64,000 bases of DNA, taken from positions 23,548-87,547 of the forward strand of contig NZ_LRRB01000001.1 of assembly GCF_001646865.1 (NCBI RefSeq). Direction: 5' to 3'. The translations under genes and the position numbers were made by a program. This document shows positions 50,347 through 59,867 of the stretch, in pieces. The notes beneath the pieces were generated by a model. The model saw only the letters and a program-made list of their open reading frames with translations. It did not search any database and was not told where the DNA came from. This DNA comes from Aldersonia kunmingensis (GTDB lineage Bacteria > Actinomycetota > Actinomycetes > Mycobacteriales > Mycobacteriaceae). Each line of letters opens with the position of its first letter. The first letter of the stretch is position 1.

Positions 50347-50820
50347 ATGGCAAACGCTGCAGCGGTGGGCCGGACCGGCACGCCATTCGAGATGACTCTG
50401 GAACGCGGAAAGATCCGAGAGTTCGCCGACGCGACGCAGTCGAGCAATCCGGCGTACCGGGCTCCCGAAAACCCGGTAATTCCACCGACCTTCCTGACGG
50501 TGCAAATGTTCTGGCAGGAATGGTCGGGTCCGGAGGCAAATCCATGGCATCACGTCGAACTCGACCAGGAGAGCGGAATGCATGCCGAGCAGGACTACCG
50601 ATTCTTCGGTCCGCCACCCCGCGCCGGCGATCGATTGACCGCAGTCTCCCGGATCGAGCGGATCTACGAGAAGGAAGGATCCCGCGGCGGCACGCTGACG
50701 ATGGCCGAGATGGTGACCGAGTTCTTCGATCCCAGCGGCCGGCTGGTCGCCGAAGCGTGGATGACCGGTGTCGAGCCGTCGCTCAACCCGGCTCATGCGC
50801 AACTTCAGGAGGCGAAATGA
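50347..50820 (+). CDS. MaoC-like dehydratase subunit, N-terminal half type
   Basis: A 157-residue hot-dog protein of the MaoC_dehydrat_N type (FEMTLERGKIREFADATQSS, then PVIPPTFLTVQMFW). Such half-size proteins usually pair with a catalytic partner to form a heteromeric enoyl-CoA hydratase, as ChsH/HadAB-type complexes do. The start is ATG 50347 after GGAG; an ATG at 50302 is possible. It overlaps the next gene (ATGA). Confidence 0.82.
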   Translation: MANAAAVGRTGTPFEMTLERGKIREFADATQSSNPAYRAPENPVIPPTFLTVQMFWQEWSGPEANPWHHVELDQESGMHAEQDYRFFGPPPRAGDRLTAVSRIERIYEKEGSRGGTLTMAEMVTEFFDPSGRLVAEAWMTGVEPSLNPAHAQLQEAK

Positions 50821-51209
50821 CCACCACGACCCAACCGAGCCCAGCGACCTTCGGCCCGCTTACCCGCACGGATTTTGTCCGGTACCAGGGTGCATCCGGG
50901 GACATGAACCCTATCCATCATGACGAAACCGTCGCGCGTGCAGCGGGATACGAGGCGCCCCTCGCGGTGGGCATGCTGTCGGCCGGCCTGCTGGCGACCT
51001 ACGCCACCGATTGGCTCGGCGCCGAGTCGGTTCGCCGGTTCCGCACCCGATTCAAGCGGCAACTGTGGCCCGGTGACACGCTCACCTGCACGGGCAAGGT
51101 CCTGCAGAACTACGTCGCCGACGGCGAGCCGCGGGTCGACGTGACGTTGATCGGCACCAATCAGCACGGCGACGTCGCCCTGCAGGCATGGGCGACGTTC
51201 GCGGCCTAG
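50817..51209 (+). CDS. MaoC-like enoyl-CoA hydratase subunit, catalytic half
   Basis: A 130-residue R-hydratase-type hot-dog protein with the catalytic Asp/His motif GASGDMNPIHHDE and GYEAPLAVGMLSAG. Together with the subunit encoded before it, it should hydrate an enoyl-CoA, suggesting that this locus handles a CoA-activated side chain or ring fragment as well. Its end overlaps the KshB stop, on the other strand, by 4 bases. Confidence 0.85.
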   Translation: MTTTTQPSPATFGPLTRTDFVRYQGASGDMNPIHHDETVARAAGYEAPLAVGMLSAGLLATYATDWLGAESVRRFRTRFKRQLWPGDTLTCTGKVLQNYVADGEPRVDVTLIGTNQHGDVALQAWATFAA

Positions 51210-52267
51210 AACGCAATCTTGAGAGCGTCGGTGGCCGGCCGCGCCTGGCAAGCCAGGATGTAGCCGGCCTCGATGTCCTCGGGCTCGAGGATCGCGCAGG
51301 TGGTCATCTCGACCGCGCCCTCGACAACCGTCGCGGCGCACGAGCCGCACTCACCCTCCTGGCAGGAGAACGGCACGTCGATTCCCTTGCCGAGCATGAC
51401 GTCGACGAGCGTCTGCTTCCGTGGCCAGGTCAGGTTGTGGGTCTCGCCATCGAGTTGGACCTCGACCATGGCAGCGTCGGCGGCATCCTCGGCGGTGAGC
51501 TCCACGAGTTGCGCCTCGGCGAACGGGTCGCCGGACAGTGAATTGAACACCTCGGCGTGCACGCGGTCTCGCGGCACCCCCGCCGATGCGAGCGCCTGGT
51601 GCACGGTGTCCATGAACGCGCCCGGACCGCACATGAAGGACTCGTACTCGATGAACGGTACGGCGAGCGCGGCAAGCTGCTCAGCATTCGGACGTCCCTG
51701 CAGGGATTCGAGCCAGTGCACGATCGTCAGTCGGGCGGGAAATTGCGCAGCGAGCTCTCGCAGCTCGTCGGCGAAGATCACCGAATCCTCGTCGCGGTTG
51801 GCGTAGATCAGCACGACATTGCCGGATCCCGCGGAGAGCGCGGACTTGAGGATCGAAATGACCGGGGTGATACCGCTACCGGCGCCCCACAGCAGAAAGT
51901 CATCGTCGAGCGAGGCCGGGGTGAACACGCCCGACGGCGGCAGCACTTCGATGGTGTCGCCGACCGTGATGTTGTCGCACAGCCAGTTCGAGCCATATCC
52001 ATCGACAGTGCGTTTGACGGTGACCTTGGGCTCGGAATCGCTCAACGGGGAGCTGGCCAACGAGTAGCAGCGGGCAACCGATCCCGTTAGCTCGCTCGGA
52101 ATTCGCAGGGTGAGAAATTGCCCCGGCTTGTAGGCGAACCGCTCGGCCGCGTCGGCGGGAACGTCGAATACCAACGAACGGGCGTCTGCGGTCTCCTCGA
52201 TAACTCCGGACACTCGCACCATCACCGAGCGGGAGCTGCGCGGCACGTCAACGGTCGCCATGGTCAT
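51206..52267 (-). CDS. kshB: Ferredoxin-NAD(P)H reductase, KshB type
   Basis: A 353-residue three-domain reductase. FAD domain (CYSLASSPLSDSEPKVTVKR), NAD domain (LLWGAGSGITPVISILKSAL, FMCGPGAFMD), and a C-terminal plant-type [2Fe-2S] ferredoxin with FSCQEGECGSCAATV and the fourth Cys in EMTTCAIL. This order is that of KshB, which feeds electrons to KshA. ATG 52267 follows GGAGGACACA. Convergent with the MaoC pair, divergent from the SDR genes. Confidence 0.87.
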   Translation of the reverse strand: MTMATVDVPRSSRSVMVRVSGVIEETADARSLVFDVPADAAERFAYKPGQFLTLRIPSELTGSVARCYSLASSPLSDSEPKVTVKRTVDGYGSNWLCDNITVGDTIEVLPPSGVFTPASLDDDFLLWGAGSGITPVISILKSALSAGSGNVVLIYANRDEDSVIFADELRELAAQFPARLTIVHWLESLQGRPNAEQLAALAVPFIEYESFMCGPGAFMDTVHQALASAGVPRDRVHAEVFNSLSGDPFAEAQLVELTAEDAADAAMVEVQLDGETHNLTWPRKQTLVDVMLGKGIDVPFSCQEGECGSCAATVVEGAVEMTTCAILEPEDIEAGYILACQARPATDALKIAF

Positions 52268-52376
52268 TGTGTCCTCCTGAACTACCTGATCCCGGTCGGT
52301 AAGCGCCCCCATTGTGACCAATCCGACGGCCTCAGGCGCGGGTGGATTCCGGTGGCCGGGACGCCGGCACCCCGCC

Positions 52377-52392
52377 GTCCGCTCACTGGGAC
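52377..52392. promoter_or_regulatory. Site 6 of the dyad family, between KshB and the SDR pair
   Basis: Read on the minus strand: GTCC-CAGTGAGC-GGAC, preceded by TT as at other sites. It is 110 bases upstream of the KshB start (-) and 44 bases upstream of the SDR start at 52436 (+). Confidence 0.6.
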
Positions 52393-52435
52393 AACGCCAC
52401 GTCGGCCACTCAGCGCGGTTCTAGCGTGACTGCCC

Positions 52436-53250
52436 ATGGTCGAAGACGGATCCACGCGAATGAGCGGCACAGTTGCGGTGGTGACCGGCGCAGCCCGGGG
52501 GATGGGGCGCACCCATTGCGTCCGGCTCGCAGAGGAGGGCGCCGACGTCATCGCGCTCGATCTCGCGGGCGCGTCCGACGACCTGGCGCAGACCGCCGAA
52601 CTGGTTTGCGCCACCGGACGCCGCTGCGTGACCCGCGTTGCCGACGTGCGCGACCAAGATTCGCTCGTCTCGGCCCTCGCCGCAGGTGTGGCAGAACTCG
52701 GCCGCTTGGACGTCATCGTCGCCAATGCCGGAATCTATGCCGACCTCGCGTTGTCGTGGGAACTGTCCGACGAGGCCTGGCACCGCACGCTGGACATCAA
52801 TCTGACGGGCGTGTGGCACACCGTGAAGGCGGGGCGCCCCACCTCGGCAGCGGCGGGTCCATCGTGATCGTGAGCTCCACCAACGGCCTCAAGGGCGGCG
52901 CCGCCGTGGCCCATTACGCGGCCAGCAAGCACGCGGTGATTGGTTTGGCACGGACACTTGCGAACGAGCTGGGACCGAGGGGCATTCGCGTGAACACCGT
53001 CCACCCGGGCTCCGTCGGCACACCGATGATCCTGAACGAGCGGGTATTCGCCAAGCTGCGTCCCGACCTGGATAACCCAACGCAAGAGGATGCGGCCGAA
53101 GTACTTGCCGCGCGCAACCTGCTCCCAGTTCCGTGGGTCGACCCGCTGGATGTGAGCAACGCAGTGCTGTTTCTGTCGTCCGACGAATCCCGGTATGTCA
53201 CGGGAACTCAACTCGTCGTGGACGCCGGACTGACTCAGAAGGTGACGTGA
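52436..53250 (+). pseudogene. Mycofactocin-type SDR with a one-base frameshift
   Basis: The first part reads MSGTVAVVTGAARGMGRTHC and, at its end, LDINLTGVWHTVKAG, then goes out of frame at 52829-52835 (GGCGGGGCG), where one G is missing compared with the expected Gly-Ala-Pro-His-Leu. The rest, in another frame, continues HLGSGGSIVIVSSTNGLKGG, then HYAASKHAVIGLARTL with the catalytic Tyr-Lys, and ends at 53250. Repaired, it would be ~270 residues. The G-run suggests either a slippage mutation or a sequencing error. Start 52436 or ATG 52460. An intact relative follows immediately. Confidence 0.8.
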
Positions 53251-54077
53251 TGGGACGGTTGGCTGGAAAGGTCGCGCTGGTTACCGGCGCGGCGCGGGGA
53301 ATCGGTCGGGCCCAGGCCGTGCGGTTCGCCCAGGAGGGCGCCGACGTGATCGCCCTGGATCTGTGTGGTCCCGTCGACACGGTGGTCACCCCGCCTTCCA
53401 CTCGTGCCGATCTCGATCGGACGACGCGCGAGGTGGAAGCTGCCGGCGCACGCGCGGTAGCCGTCATGGTCGACGTTCGTGACGGTGCGGCGCTGCGGGC
53501 GGCGACCGACGAAGCCGTGTGCGAGCTCGGCGGTCTCGATATTGTCTGCGCCACTGCGGGAATCACCTCGAGCGCCCCGGCCCTCGAGATCGACGCGAAG
53601 ACCTGGCAGACCATGTTGGACATCAATCTCACCGGTGTCTGGCAGACCTGCAAGGCGACGTCGCCGCACCTGATCCAGCGCGGGGGCGGGTCGATGATCC
53701 TCACGAGCTCCATCGCCGGCCTCCGCGGCCTGGTTGGGGTTGCGCATTACACCGCCGCCAAACATGGCGTCGTCGGTCTGATGCGTTCTCTCGCGAAGGA
53801 GCTTGCACCGCACAATGTTCGAGTGAATTCGGTGCACCCCACCAACGTGGATACGCCGATGATTCAGAACGACTTCGTGCGCCGGAAGTTCCGGCCCGAT
53901 CTCGAGCATCCGACGCGGGCAGAGTTCGCGGAGGCAGCGAAGTCGATGAATATGCTGTCGATTCCCTGGATCGAGCCGGTTGACGTCGCCAACGCGTCGT
54001 TGTTCCTGGCCTCGGACGAGGCTCGTTACGTCACCGCGGTGACACTTCCCGTGGACGCGGGCAATGTTCAGCTTTAG
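53250..54077 (+). CDS. Mycofactocin-type short-chain dehydrogenase
   Basis: A 275-residue SDR: TGAARGIGRAQAVRFAQEGA, the subfamily loop LCGPVDTVVTPPSTRADLDR after strand 2, the catalytic Tyr-Lys in HYTAAKHGVVGLM, and VHPTNVDTPMI. The loop marks the mycofactocin-coupled SDRs, which oxidise secondary alcohols with a non-exchanging NAD. A hydroxysteroid is a plausible substrate here. ATG 53250 overlaps the stop of the preceding SDR gene. Confidence 0.87.
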   Translation: MGRLAGKVALVTGAARGIGRAQAVRFAQEGADVIALDLCGPVDTVVTPPSTRADLDRTTREVEAAGARAVAVMVDVRDGAALRAATDEAVCELGGLDIVCATAGITSSAPALEIDAKTWQTMLDINLTGVWQTCKATSPHLIQRGGGSMILTSSIAGLRGLVGVAHYTAAKHGVVGLMRSLAKELAPHNVRVNSVHPTNVDTPMIQNDFVRRKFRPDLEHPTRAEFAEAAKSMNMLSIPWIEPVDVANASLFLASDEARYVTAVTLPVDAGNVQL

Positions 54078-54219
54078 GTCGCGGCGACAGGCCGAACGAG
54101 GCGAGGTCCGTTCGGACCTCGACCTCATCCGCCACTGGCTTCTGAACGTAGGCATTGCCGCCGACCAGACGCAGGCCTATTACGAGCAAGAACAGGCTCT
54201 CATCGCCCGCCCGACCTAG
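54064..54219 (+). CDS. Possible small protein (51 aa)
   Basis: An ATG at 54064, inside the end of the SDR gene but in another frame, opens a 51-residue frame ending DLDLIRHWLLNVGIAADQTQ and then AYYEQEQALIARPT. The second half has natural composition, but a hairpin (54102-54121) lies in its middle and there is no clear ribosome site. I do not recognise it; it may be a remnant or not coding. Confidence 0.25.
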   Translation: MFSFRSRRQAERGEVRSDLDLIRHWLLNVGIAADQTQAYYEQEQALIARPT

Positions 54220-54250
54220 CGACTACGGGCTGTCTTCCGCCCACTGTCGA

Positions 54251-54284
54251 AAAGAGGCGAGCTCCCTTCGGAGCTCGCCTCTTT
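54251..54284. terminator. Hairpin terminator between convergent operons
   Basis: A 15-bp perfect stem, AAAGAGGCGAGCTCC at 54251-54265 and its complement at 54270-54284, loop CTTC, with a short T run at the 3' end. It separates the SDR genes (+) from the HsaF-like operon (-). A weaker hairpin (CGAGGTCCG/CGGACCTCG, 54102-54121) lies nearer the SDR stop. Confidence 0.8.
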
Positions 54285-54302
54285 GCCCTGGCGCGCCGAC
54301 CG

Positions 54303-55349
54303 TCAGGTACGACCGGCGAGTTCCAGCGCGATATCGATGAGCTGGTCCTCCTGGCCACCGACGAGCTTGCGCGCTCCCGCGGTCCGCAGGATCTCTGCGC
54401 CGCTCACGCCGTAGCGGTCTGCCTGCCGATAGGCGTGCCGCAGGAAGCTCGAGTAGACGCCGGCGTAGCCCATCATCAACGCCATCCGGTCCAGGGTGCA
54501 CTCGCCCTCCATCACCGGCCGCACCACATCCTCGGCGGCATCGACGATCGCGAGCGTGTCGATCCCTGTTCGAATACCGATCTTTTCGGCGACGGCGACG
54601 AAGGCCTCCACCGGGGTGTTGCCCGCGCCCGCGCCGAAGCGGCGAGTCGAGCCATCGATCTGGCTGGCTCCGGCCTGCACCGCGAGCACCGAGTTCGCGA
54701 CTCCCAGGCCGAGGTTCTCGTGGCCGTGGAACCCGACCTGGGCGTCGTCGCCCAGCTCGGCCACGACCGCGGCGACCCGGTCACTGACCTGATTCATGAT
54801 CAATGCGCCCGCCGAGTCCACGACGTACACGCACTGGCAGCCGGCATCGGCCATGATTCGCGCCTGCGCGGCAAGGACTTCCGGGGGTTGGCTGTGCGAC
54901 ATCATCAGGAAGCCGACGGTCTCCAGGCCGATCTCGCGGGCAAGGTTGAAATGCTGGACGGAGATGTCCGACTCGGTGCAGTGCGTGGCGATCCGGCAAA
55001 TGCGGGCGCCGTTGTCCGCGGCCGCGCGGATGTCGGTCTGCGTGCCCAGGCCGGGCAGCATCAGGAACGCGATCCTCGCCGTCTTGGCGGTCGCCACCGC
55101 GGTCTTGATCAGCTCCTGATCCGGGGTGTGGCTGAACCCGTAGTTGAACGACGATCCGCCCAGACCGTCACCGTGGGTGACCTCGATGACCGGCACGCCT
55201 GCACCATCGAGCGCGGCCACGATATCGCGGACATCCTTCGTGGTGAACTGGTGCGCCTTGGCGTGAGAACCGTCGCGCAGCGACGAATCAGTCACCCGGA
55301 TGTCGAGGTCGGGGCCGAACGGCCTTGAAACGACCGAGGACTCAGGCAT
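54303..55349 (-). CDS. hsaF: 4-hydroxy-2-oxovalerate aldolase (HsaF/BphI type)
   Basis: A 348-residue DRE-TIM aldolase ([20 protein letters not shown]; metal His-x-His in [28 protein letters not shown]) with the C-terminal communication domain found in BphI-like enzymes. It cleaves a 4-hydroxy-2-oxoacid to pyruvate and an aldehyde that is channelled to the dehydrogenase encoded next to it. Starts overlap (8 bases), consistent with the known complex. Confidence 0.9.
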   Translation of the reverse strand: MPESSVVSRPFGPDLDIRVTDSSLRDGSHAKAHQFTTKDVRDIVAALDGAGVPVIEVTHGDGLGGSSFNYGFSHTPDQELIKTAVATAKTARIAFLMLPGLGTQTDIRAAADNGARICRIATHCTESDISVQHFNLAREIGLETVGFLMMSHSQPPEVLAAQARIMADAGCQCVYVVDSAGALIMNQVSDRVAAVVAELGDDAQVGFHGHENLGLGVANSVLAVQAGASQIDGSTRRFGAGAGNTPVEAFVAVAEKIGIRTGIDTLAIVDAAEDVVRPVMEGECTLDRMALMMGYAGVYSSFLRHAYRQADRYGVSGAEILRTAGARKLVGGQEDQLIDIALELAGRT

Positions 55350-56259
55350 TGGTTGCTCCTACTGTTGCGGCGAGTTTGGCCTTTGCGAATTCCTCGCCGA
55401 CCTTCGCGGCGGTCGCGGTCATGATGTCGAGGTTCCCCGAGTACGGCGGCAGGAAGTCGCCCGCGCCCTCCACCTCGAGGAAGATTGCGACCCTGGCCAT
55501 TCCGCCGCTGAATGGGGTCGGGTCATCGAACTGTGGTTCCGCGGTCAAGCGGTAGCCGGGAACGTAATCGGCGATGTAGTCGGCAACCTGCTGGATGGAG
55601 GTCGCGATCTCGTGACGATCGGCGTCCTCGGGAATTGCGCAGAACACGGTGTCGCGCATGAACATCGGCGGCTCGGCCGGGTTCAGGATGATGATCGCCT
55701 TGCCGCGCTGCGCGCCGCCGATGGTTTCGATGCCGCGGCTCGTGGTGATGGTGAACTCATCGATGTTCGCGCGAGTGCCCGGTCCGGCACTCGGCGACGC
55801 GACACTCGCCACGATCTCGGCATACGGGACGGGAACAACGCGGGAAACGGCATACACCATCGGGATGGTGGCCTGGCCGCCGCAGGTGATCAGGTTGACG
55901 TTGGGAGCGTCGAGGTGCGCGCCCAGGTTCACCGCCGGGACCACCGCCGGGCCGAGCGCAGCGGGGGTGAGGTCGATCGCCTGGATGCCGAGCTCCGCGT
56001 AGCGAGGTGCGTTCGCGCGGTGCACGTAGGCGGAGGTGGCTTCGAAGACGATCTCGGGCAACTCGTCCTGAGCCAGCAGCCAGTCCACGCCGTCGGCGCT
56101 GACTGTGATGCCCGCATCTGCGGCTCGTTTGAGCCCCGGACTGTTCGGGTCGACGCCGATCATCCAGGCGGGCTCGAGGGTTTCCGAACGCAGCAGCTTG
56201 TACATCAGGTCGGTGCCGATATTTCCGGAGCCGACGATGGCGGCCTTCATCTTTTGCAC
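55342..56259 (-). CDS. hsaG: Acylating aldehyde dehydrogenase (HsaG/BphJ type)
   Basis: A 305-residue CoA-acylating dehydrogenase: [18 protein letters not shown] at the NAD site and the catalytic Cys in [13 protein letters not shown]. With HsaF it converts acetaldehyde or propionaldehyde to the acyl-CoA. The start is GTG 56259 or ATG 56250; neither has a strong ribosome site, as expected for coupling to the hydratase gene 15 bases upstream. Confidence 0.9.
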   Translation of the reverse strand: MQKMKAAIVGSGNIGTDLMYKLLRSETLEPAWMIGVDPNSPGLKRAADAGITVSADGVDWLLAQDELPEIVFEATSAYVHRANAPRYAELGIQAIDLTPAALGPAVVPAVNLGAHLDAPNVNLITCGGQATIPMVYAVSRVVPVPYAEIVASVASPSAGPGTRANIDEFTITTSRGIETIGGAQRGKAIIILNPAEPPMFMRDTVFCAIPEDADRHEIATSIQQVADYIADYVPGYRLTAEPQFDDPTPFSGGMARVAIFLEVEGAGDFLPPYSGNLDIMTATAAKVGEEFAKAKLAATVGATNA

Positions 56260-56274
56260 GTGACTATCCCAATC

Positions 56275-57078
56275 CTATTGAGCTCGAGAAAAATTCAGAC
56301 TTACGCTGCCGAGTCCGGCGAATTCAGCCCGGAATCGGTCGCCGGCCGCGACATCGATGGCCTTGGTGCAGGAACCGGGAAGGATGACGTGACCCGCCTC
56401 GAGTCGCACGCCGAACGCGGCCACCTTGTTCGCCAGCCACGCCACCGCGGTCACCGGGTTACCGAGGACGGCTCCGGAATTGCCCCGCGTCACCTCGGTC
56501 TCCGCGCCCTCCGATCCGGTGTAGAGCACGGCCTCGATATCGGCAGGGTCGATGCCGTCGAGCGAGTGACGCTCGCCGAGCACGAAACCCGCCGACGACG
56601 CGTTGTCGGCGATGGTGTCGGCAATAGCTATCTGCCAATTACGGATTCGACTGTCGATCAGTTCGATCGATGCCACCAGATGCGCGGTGGACGCCAACAC
56701 GTCTGCCTCGGTGCAGCCTGCCCCCGGCAGGGTGTCCCCGAGGACGAATCCGACCTCCACCTCGATCCGCGGGTAGCAGAACGCCGAAAGATCGACGGTC
56801 GCACCGTCTTCGATAGCCATGTCGCTGAGTAGGTGGCCGTAGTCGGGTTCGTTCACGCCCATCATTTGCTGCATCACCGCTGAGGACAGGCCCACCTTGT
56901 GACCGCAGATCGTCAGCCCGTTTGCCAGCTTTCGTTCGATATTGCGCAATTGGATTTCGTATGCGTCGACTACATCGATATCACGAAAGCTATTGCACAG
57001 CGGCTCGATTGGAGAGCTGGTCCGCTCGGCTTCCCAAAGCAGTGTCGCCGCGGCGTCGCGCGCGGGGGCGTCGAGCAT
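56275..57078 (-). CDS. hsaE: 2-hydroxypenta-2,4-dienoate-type hydratase (HsaE)
   Basis: A 267-residue fumarylacetoacetate-hydrolase-fold hydratase (GHKVGLSSAVMQQMMGVNEP, YPRIEVEVGFVLGD, ELIDSRIRNWQIAIADTIAD, GNPVTAVAWLANKV). It adds water to the dienoate released by the HsaD hydrolase. ATG 57078 follows GGAGACTCGAC. A weaker dyad copy (GTCC-N7-GGGA at 57153-57167) lies 75 bases upstream, so there may be an internal promoter in the 94-base gap after HsaD. Confidence 0.88.
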   Translation of the reverse strand: MLDAPARDAAATLLWEAERTSSPIEPLCNSFRDIDVVDAYEIQLRNIERKLANGLTICGHKVGLSSAVMQQMMGVNEPDYGHLLSDMAIEDGATVDLSAFCYPRIEVEVGFVLGDTLPGAGCTEADVLASTAHLVASIELIDSRIRNWQIAIADTIADNASSAGFVLGERHSLDGIDPADIEAVLYTGSEGAETEVTRGNSGAVLGNPVTAVAWLANKVAAFGVRLEAGHVILPGSCTKAIDVAAGDRFRAEFAGLGSVSLNFSRAQ

Positions 57079-57172
57079 GTCGAGTCTCCTTCTTGCCGAG
57101 CAGGGTTTCACACTGGAATGTATGGATCGATGTGCCCGCTGCCGAGTCGTCGGTCCGCTGGGCGGGAACCGA

Positions 57173-58039
57173 TCAGGCGCTCTTGCGCTGGAGGAACGCG
57201 AGGACGGCGCTCTCGAACGCCTCCTTCTGCTCGATCATGGCCCAGTGCCCGCAGTTCGGGAACACATGCAGTTCGGCATTGGGGATGGTTCGCATCGGGA
57301 TCAACGCCATGTCGAGCGGGCTTACCCGGTCGTCCCGGCCCCAGGTGAGCAGCGTCGGCGCCTTGACCCGATGCATCATCGTCCATGGCGGTGGCGCATC
57401 CGACGTCTCCATGAACTTCACGAACTGCGCAAACGCGGCCTTCCCGTACATTCGGCGGGCACTGGCAAGCGTTTCGGGGTCGGTTGCCTGAGTCCAGCGC
57501 TCCTCGATGAGCTCCTCGGTCACCAGGTCCGGGTCGTACACCATCGAGTGCAGCCACTGGATCAGGCGTTCGCGCGTCGGGTCTTCGGTGAACTCCTGCA
57601 GGAGCTTGATGCCCTCACCGGGGCCGGGACTGAAGATGTTCTTTCCGATGCCACCGATGGTCACCAGACGGCGAACCTTCTCGGGATGGGCAATCGCGAA
57701 GTTGATCGCGACTGCGCCGCCCATCGAATTGCCGACGATGTCGACGCTGTCGAGGCCGAGGGCGTCCACCAAGCGAACCACGGCATCGAGGGCAGTGACC
57801 ATCGGATGACCGCCGAAATCGTCGCTCACCCCGAATCCGGGGAACTCCAGCACCAGGCAGCGAAAGTGCTCGGCGAACACGCCGAGGTTGCCCCGGAAGT
57901 TGCGCCATCCGGTGACGCCGGGCCCCGATCCGTGCAGCAGCAACAGCGGGGGACCGTCGCCGGCCTCGTGGTAGCGCAGCATCCCCGCCTCGGTCGAGAT
58001 CTGGCGAAGGGTGCTCTCGTAGCTCAGGTCCGCTGTCAT
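57173..58039 (-). CDS. hsaD: C-C bond hydrolase of meta-cleavage products (HsaD/BphD type)
   Basis: A 288-residue alpha/beta hydrolase. Oxyanion region LLLHGSGPGVTGWRNFRGNL, nucleophile Ser in VGNSMGGAVAIN, Asp in WGRDDRVSPLDM, and His in NCGHWAMIEQKEAF. It splits the ring-fission product into a dienoate and the remaining steroid acid. First gene of the operon HsaD-E-G-F; dyad site 4 is 73 bases upstream of ATG 58039. Confidence 0.88.
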   Translation of the reverse strand: MTADLSYESTLRQISTEAGMLRYHEAGDGPPLLLLHGSGPGVTGWRNFRGNLGVFAEHFRCLVLEFPGFGVSDDFGGHPMVTALDAVVRLVDALGLDSVDIVGNSMGGAVAINFAIAHPEKVRRLVTIGGIGKNIFSPGPGEGIKLLQEFTEDPTRERLIQWLHSMVYDPDLVTEELIEERWTQATDPETLASARRMYGKAAFAQFVKFMETSDAPPPWTMMHRVKAPTLLTWGRDDRVSPLDMALIPMRTIPNAELHVFPNCGHWAMIEQKEAFESAVLAFLQRKSA

Positions 58040-58111
58040 TGCCCAACCCCTTGGTCGAAGTAGCTGTCCCCTCGTGACGTTGCCAGCGCGTGGTTCGTCA
58101 TCCCAGACGTT

Positions 58112-58127
58112 GTCCCGGTTGGCGGGA
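58112..58127. promoter_or_regulatory. Site 4 of the dyad family, upstream of HsaD
   Basis: GTCC-CGGTTGGC-GGGA, preceded by GTT and followed by ACA. It lies 73 bases upstream of the HsaD-like start. The spacing matches sites 3, 7 and 8. Confidence 0.65.
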
Positions 58128-58146
58128 ACAGTCGCAAAGCCAAAGC

Positions 58147-58185
58147 GCCCAATGCCACCTCGATCGAACCGAGGTGGCATTGGGC
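58147..58185. terminator. Hairpin terminator of the MFS gene
   Basis: A 16-bp perfect stem, GCCCAATGCCACCTCG at 58147-58162 and its complement at 58170-58185, with a 7-base loop, just past the end of the minus-strand transporter gene and before the HsaD promoter. Confidence 0.8.
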
Positions 58186-58210
58186 CATGAAGGGAGCCGC
58201 TTGTGTGCGT

Positions 58211-59713
58211 CTAGCGCGCCATCGCGTTCTCCGGTGTGAGGACGTTCGCGTCCGGCGCATCGACCTGCTGGATCCGGCGCGGCAAGGCGAAGGCGACAAT
58301 GGCACCGAGGGCCGCGCTGACCGCACCGATCAGGAACGCGATCGTAAATCCCTTGTCGGTGTAGAGAATCGCGCCCTGAGTGAGCTCCGGTGGGATCGGG
58401 GCGATGTACGAGTTGTTCATCACCGTGAACGCGATCACGGGGAGCACCGCCGGGAAGACGCTCTGCGACACACCGACGACGCTCGCGGTGCTGGCCTGCA
58501 ACTGCGGCGGCACGGCCTCGATGAGCAGATTCGGAATCGACGCGTAGCCCATGCCCATGCCGGTGCCGAACACACCGGCGAAGACGATGAGCAGCGCCTT
58601 GTCGTCGTGAACCGCCGCGGTCAGGGCGAAGCCGGCGGCCATGAGCGTCATGCCGAGGACCAGCAGAATGCGTGGACGGACGTTGCGGCCCACCAGCGTC
58701 CCGACGAGCACGCCGCCGACTACCACCATGAGCCCGATCGGGGCCTGGAAGATGGCGAATCCCTCGGCGTCGACACCGAATCCGTAACCCAGTCCCAGGA
58801 TTGCCGGCGTCATGGCCATCATCGGTAGCAGGATCGTGAACAGTCCACTGGCGCCGTAGCAAAAGCCTGCGCCCAGGGTGGTCAGGAACACCGGTCGCTT
58901 ACCGAGCACGTTCAGGTCGATCAGCGGCTCGCGCACGATGCGAGCGGAGACGAACCAGGCGACCAGCAGAGCGGCGCCGCCGAGGCCGTAGGCGAGGGTC
59001 GAGCCGTCCCGCCAGCCCCAGGTGGGACCGAAGCTCACCGCGATGAGAACGCCGGCGATGCCGCCACCGAGCAGTACTGCGCCCAGCAGGTCGATCCTCG
59101 ACCGCAACCGGATCGCCGATTCCTCGGTGCTGACCATGATCATCGCGCCGAGCACCACGAGACCGATCACGAAGAACCAGAAGATGCTTCGGAAGCCGTG
59201 GTTGTCGATCAGCCAGCCGGTGAGGAAGGGCGCGGGAATTGCGATGAGGCCCATGCCGCTGGTGGCGATGCTGACCGCGAGGGCGATGGTCTTCGCCGGG
59301 AAGACATCGCGGATCAGCGAGTAGCTGAGGAACAGGCACGGGACCAGCAGGCCCGAGAGCGAGCGGCCGAGGATCAGCACCTCGTAGCTGGAGGCGACAG
59401 CGGAGACCAGCGATCCGACCGCCGAGATCGCGACGCACGCGAGAAGCAGCTTGCGCTTGCCGTACATGTCGGCAAGCTTTCCGATCAGCGGCGCGGTCAC
59501 GGCCCCGACTAGGAGGAACGAGGTGAGCAGCCAGGCGCCCTGCGTCGTCTGATAGTTGGCGGCGATCGAGGGGAGGGCCATCGAGATCATCATGTAGCTG
59601 ACCGCGAGTAGCTCTAGCAGCAGCACGATCGAGGCTAGCGAGAAGATCAGCCTGGGTGTCCACCGTTGGGTGGCACCCGGCGATCCGCCCGGTTGAGTAA
59701 CAGTGACCATCAT
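58211..59713 (-). CDS. MFS transporter, DHA2 type
   Basis: A 500-residue membrane protein with about 14 hydrophobic segments, typical of the DHA2 family. Motif A appears as IGKLADMYGKRKLLL after helix 2, and motif C-like GMGLIAIPAPFLTGWLI in helix 5. Such proteins export or import hydrophobic compounds. Its position between catabolic operons and dyad site 5 upstream suggest uptake or efflux of the steroid-like substrate or an intermediate. Confidence 0.85.
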   Translation of the reverse strand: MMVTVTQPGGSPGATQRWTPRLIFSLASIVLLLELLAVSYMMISMALPSIAANYQTTQGAWLLTSFLLVGAVTAPLIGKLADMYGKRKLLLACVAISAVGSLVSAVASSYEVLILGRSLSGLLVPCLFLSYSLIRDVFPAKTIALAVSIATSGMGLIAIPAPFLTGWLIDNHGFRSIFWFFVIGLVVLGAMIMVSTEESAIRLRSRIDLLGAVLLGGGIAGVLIAVSFGPTWGWRDGSTLAYGLGGAALLVAWFVSARIVREPLIDLNVLGKRPVFLTTLGAGFCYGASGLFTILLPMMAMTPAILGLGYGFGVDAEGFAIFQAPIGLMVVVGGVLVGTLVGRNVRPRILLVLGMTLMAAGFALTAAVHDDKALLIVFAGVFGTGMGMGYASIPNLLIEAVPPQLQASTASVVGVSQSVFPAVLPVIAFTVMNNSYIAPIPPELTQGAILYTDKGFTIAFLIGAVSAALGAIVAFALPRRIQQVDAPDANVLTPENAMAR

Positions 59714-59867
59714 CGTGTCCTTTCGGGATGCCTGCTCCGGACTGGTGAGTCGGATCGGACTACTGGTGGATCCCGGTGCAGTTGAGGGGTGATCGCATTC
59801 GCCCCGTCGTATCGGAGGACTGCGTAGTGGACATCACAGTTGGCGTATGGCTGTCGCACTATGCGTT

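Noticed and set aside
54064..54219. Confident call of a 51-residue small protein
   Set aside because: It overlaps the SDR end, contains a terminator-like hairpin and has no ribosome site; kept only as a low-confidence entry.
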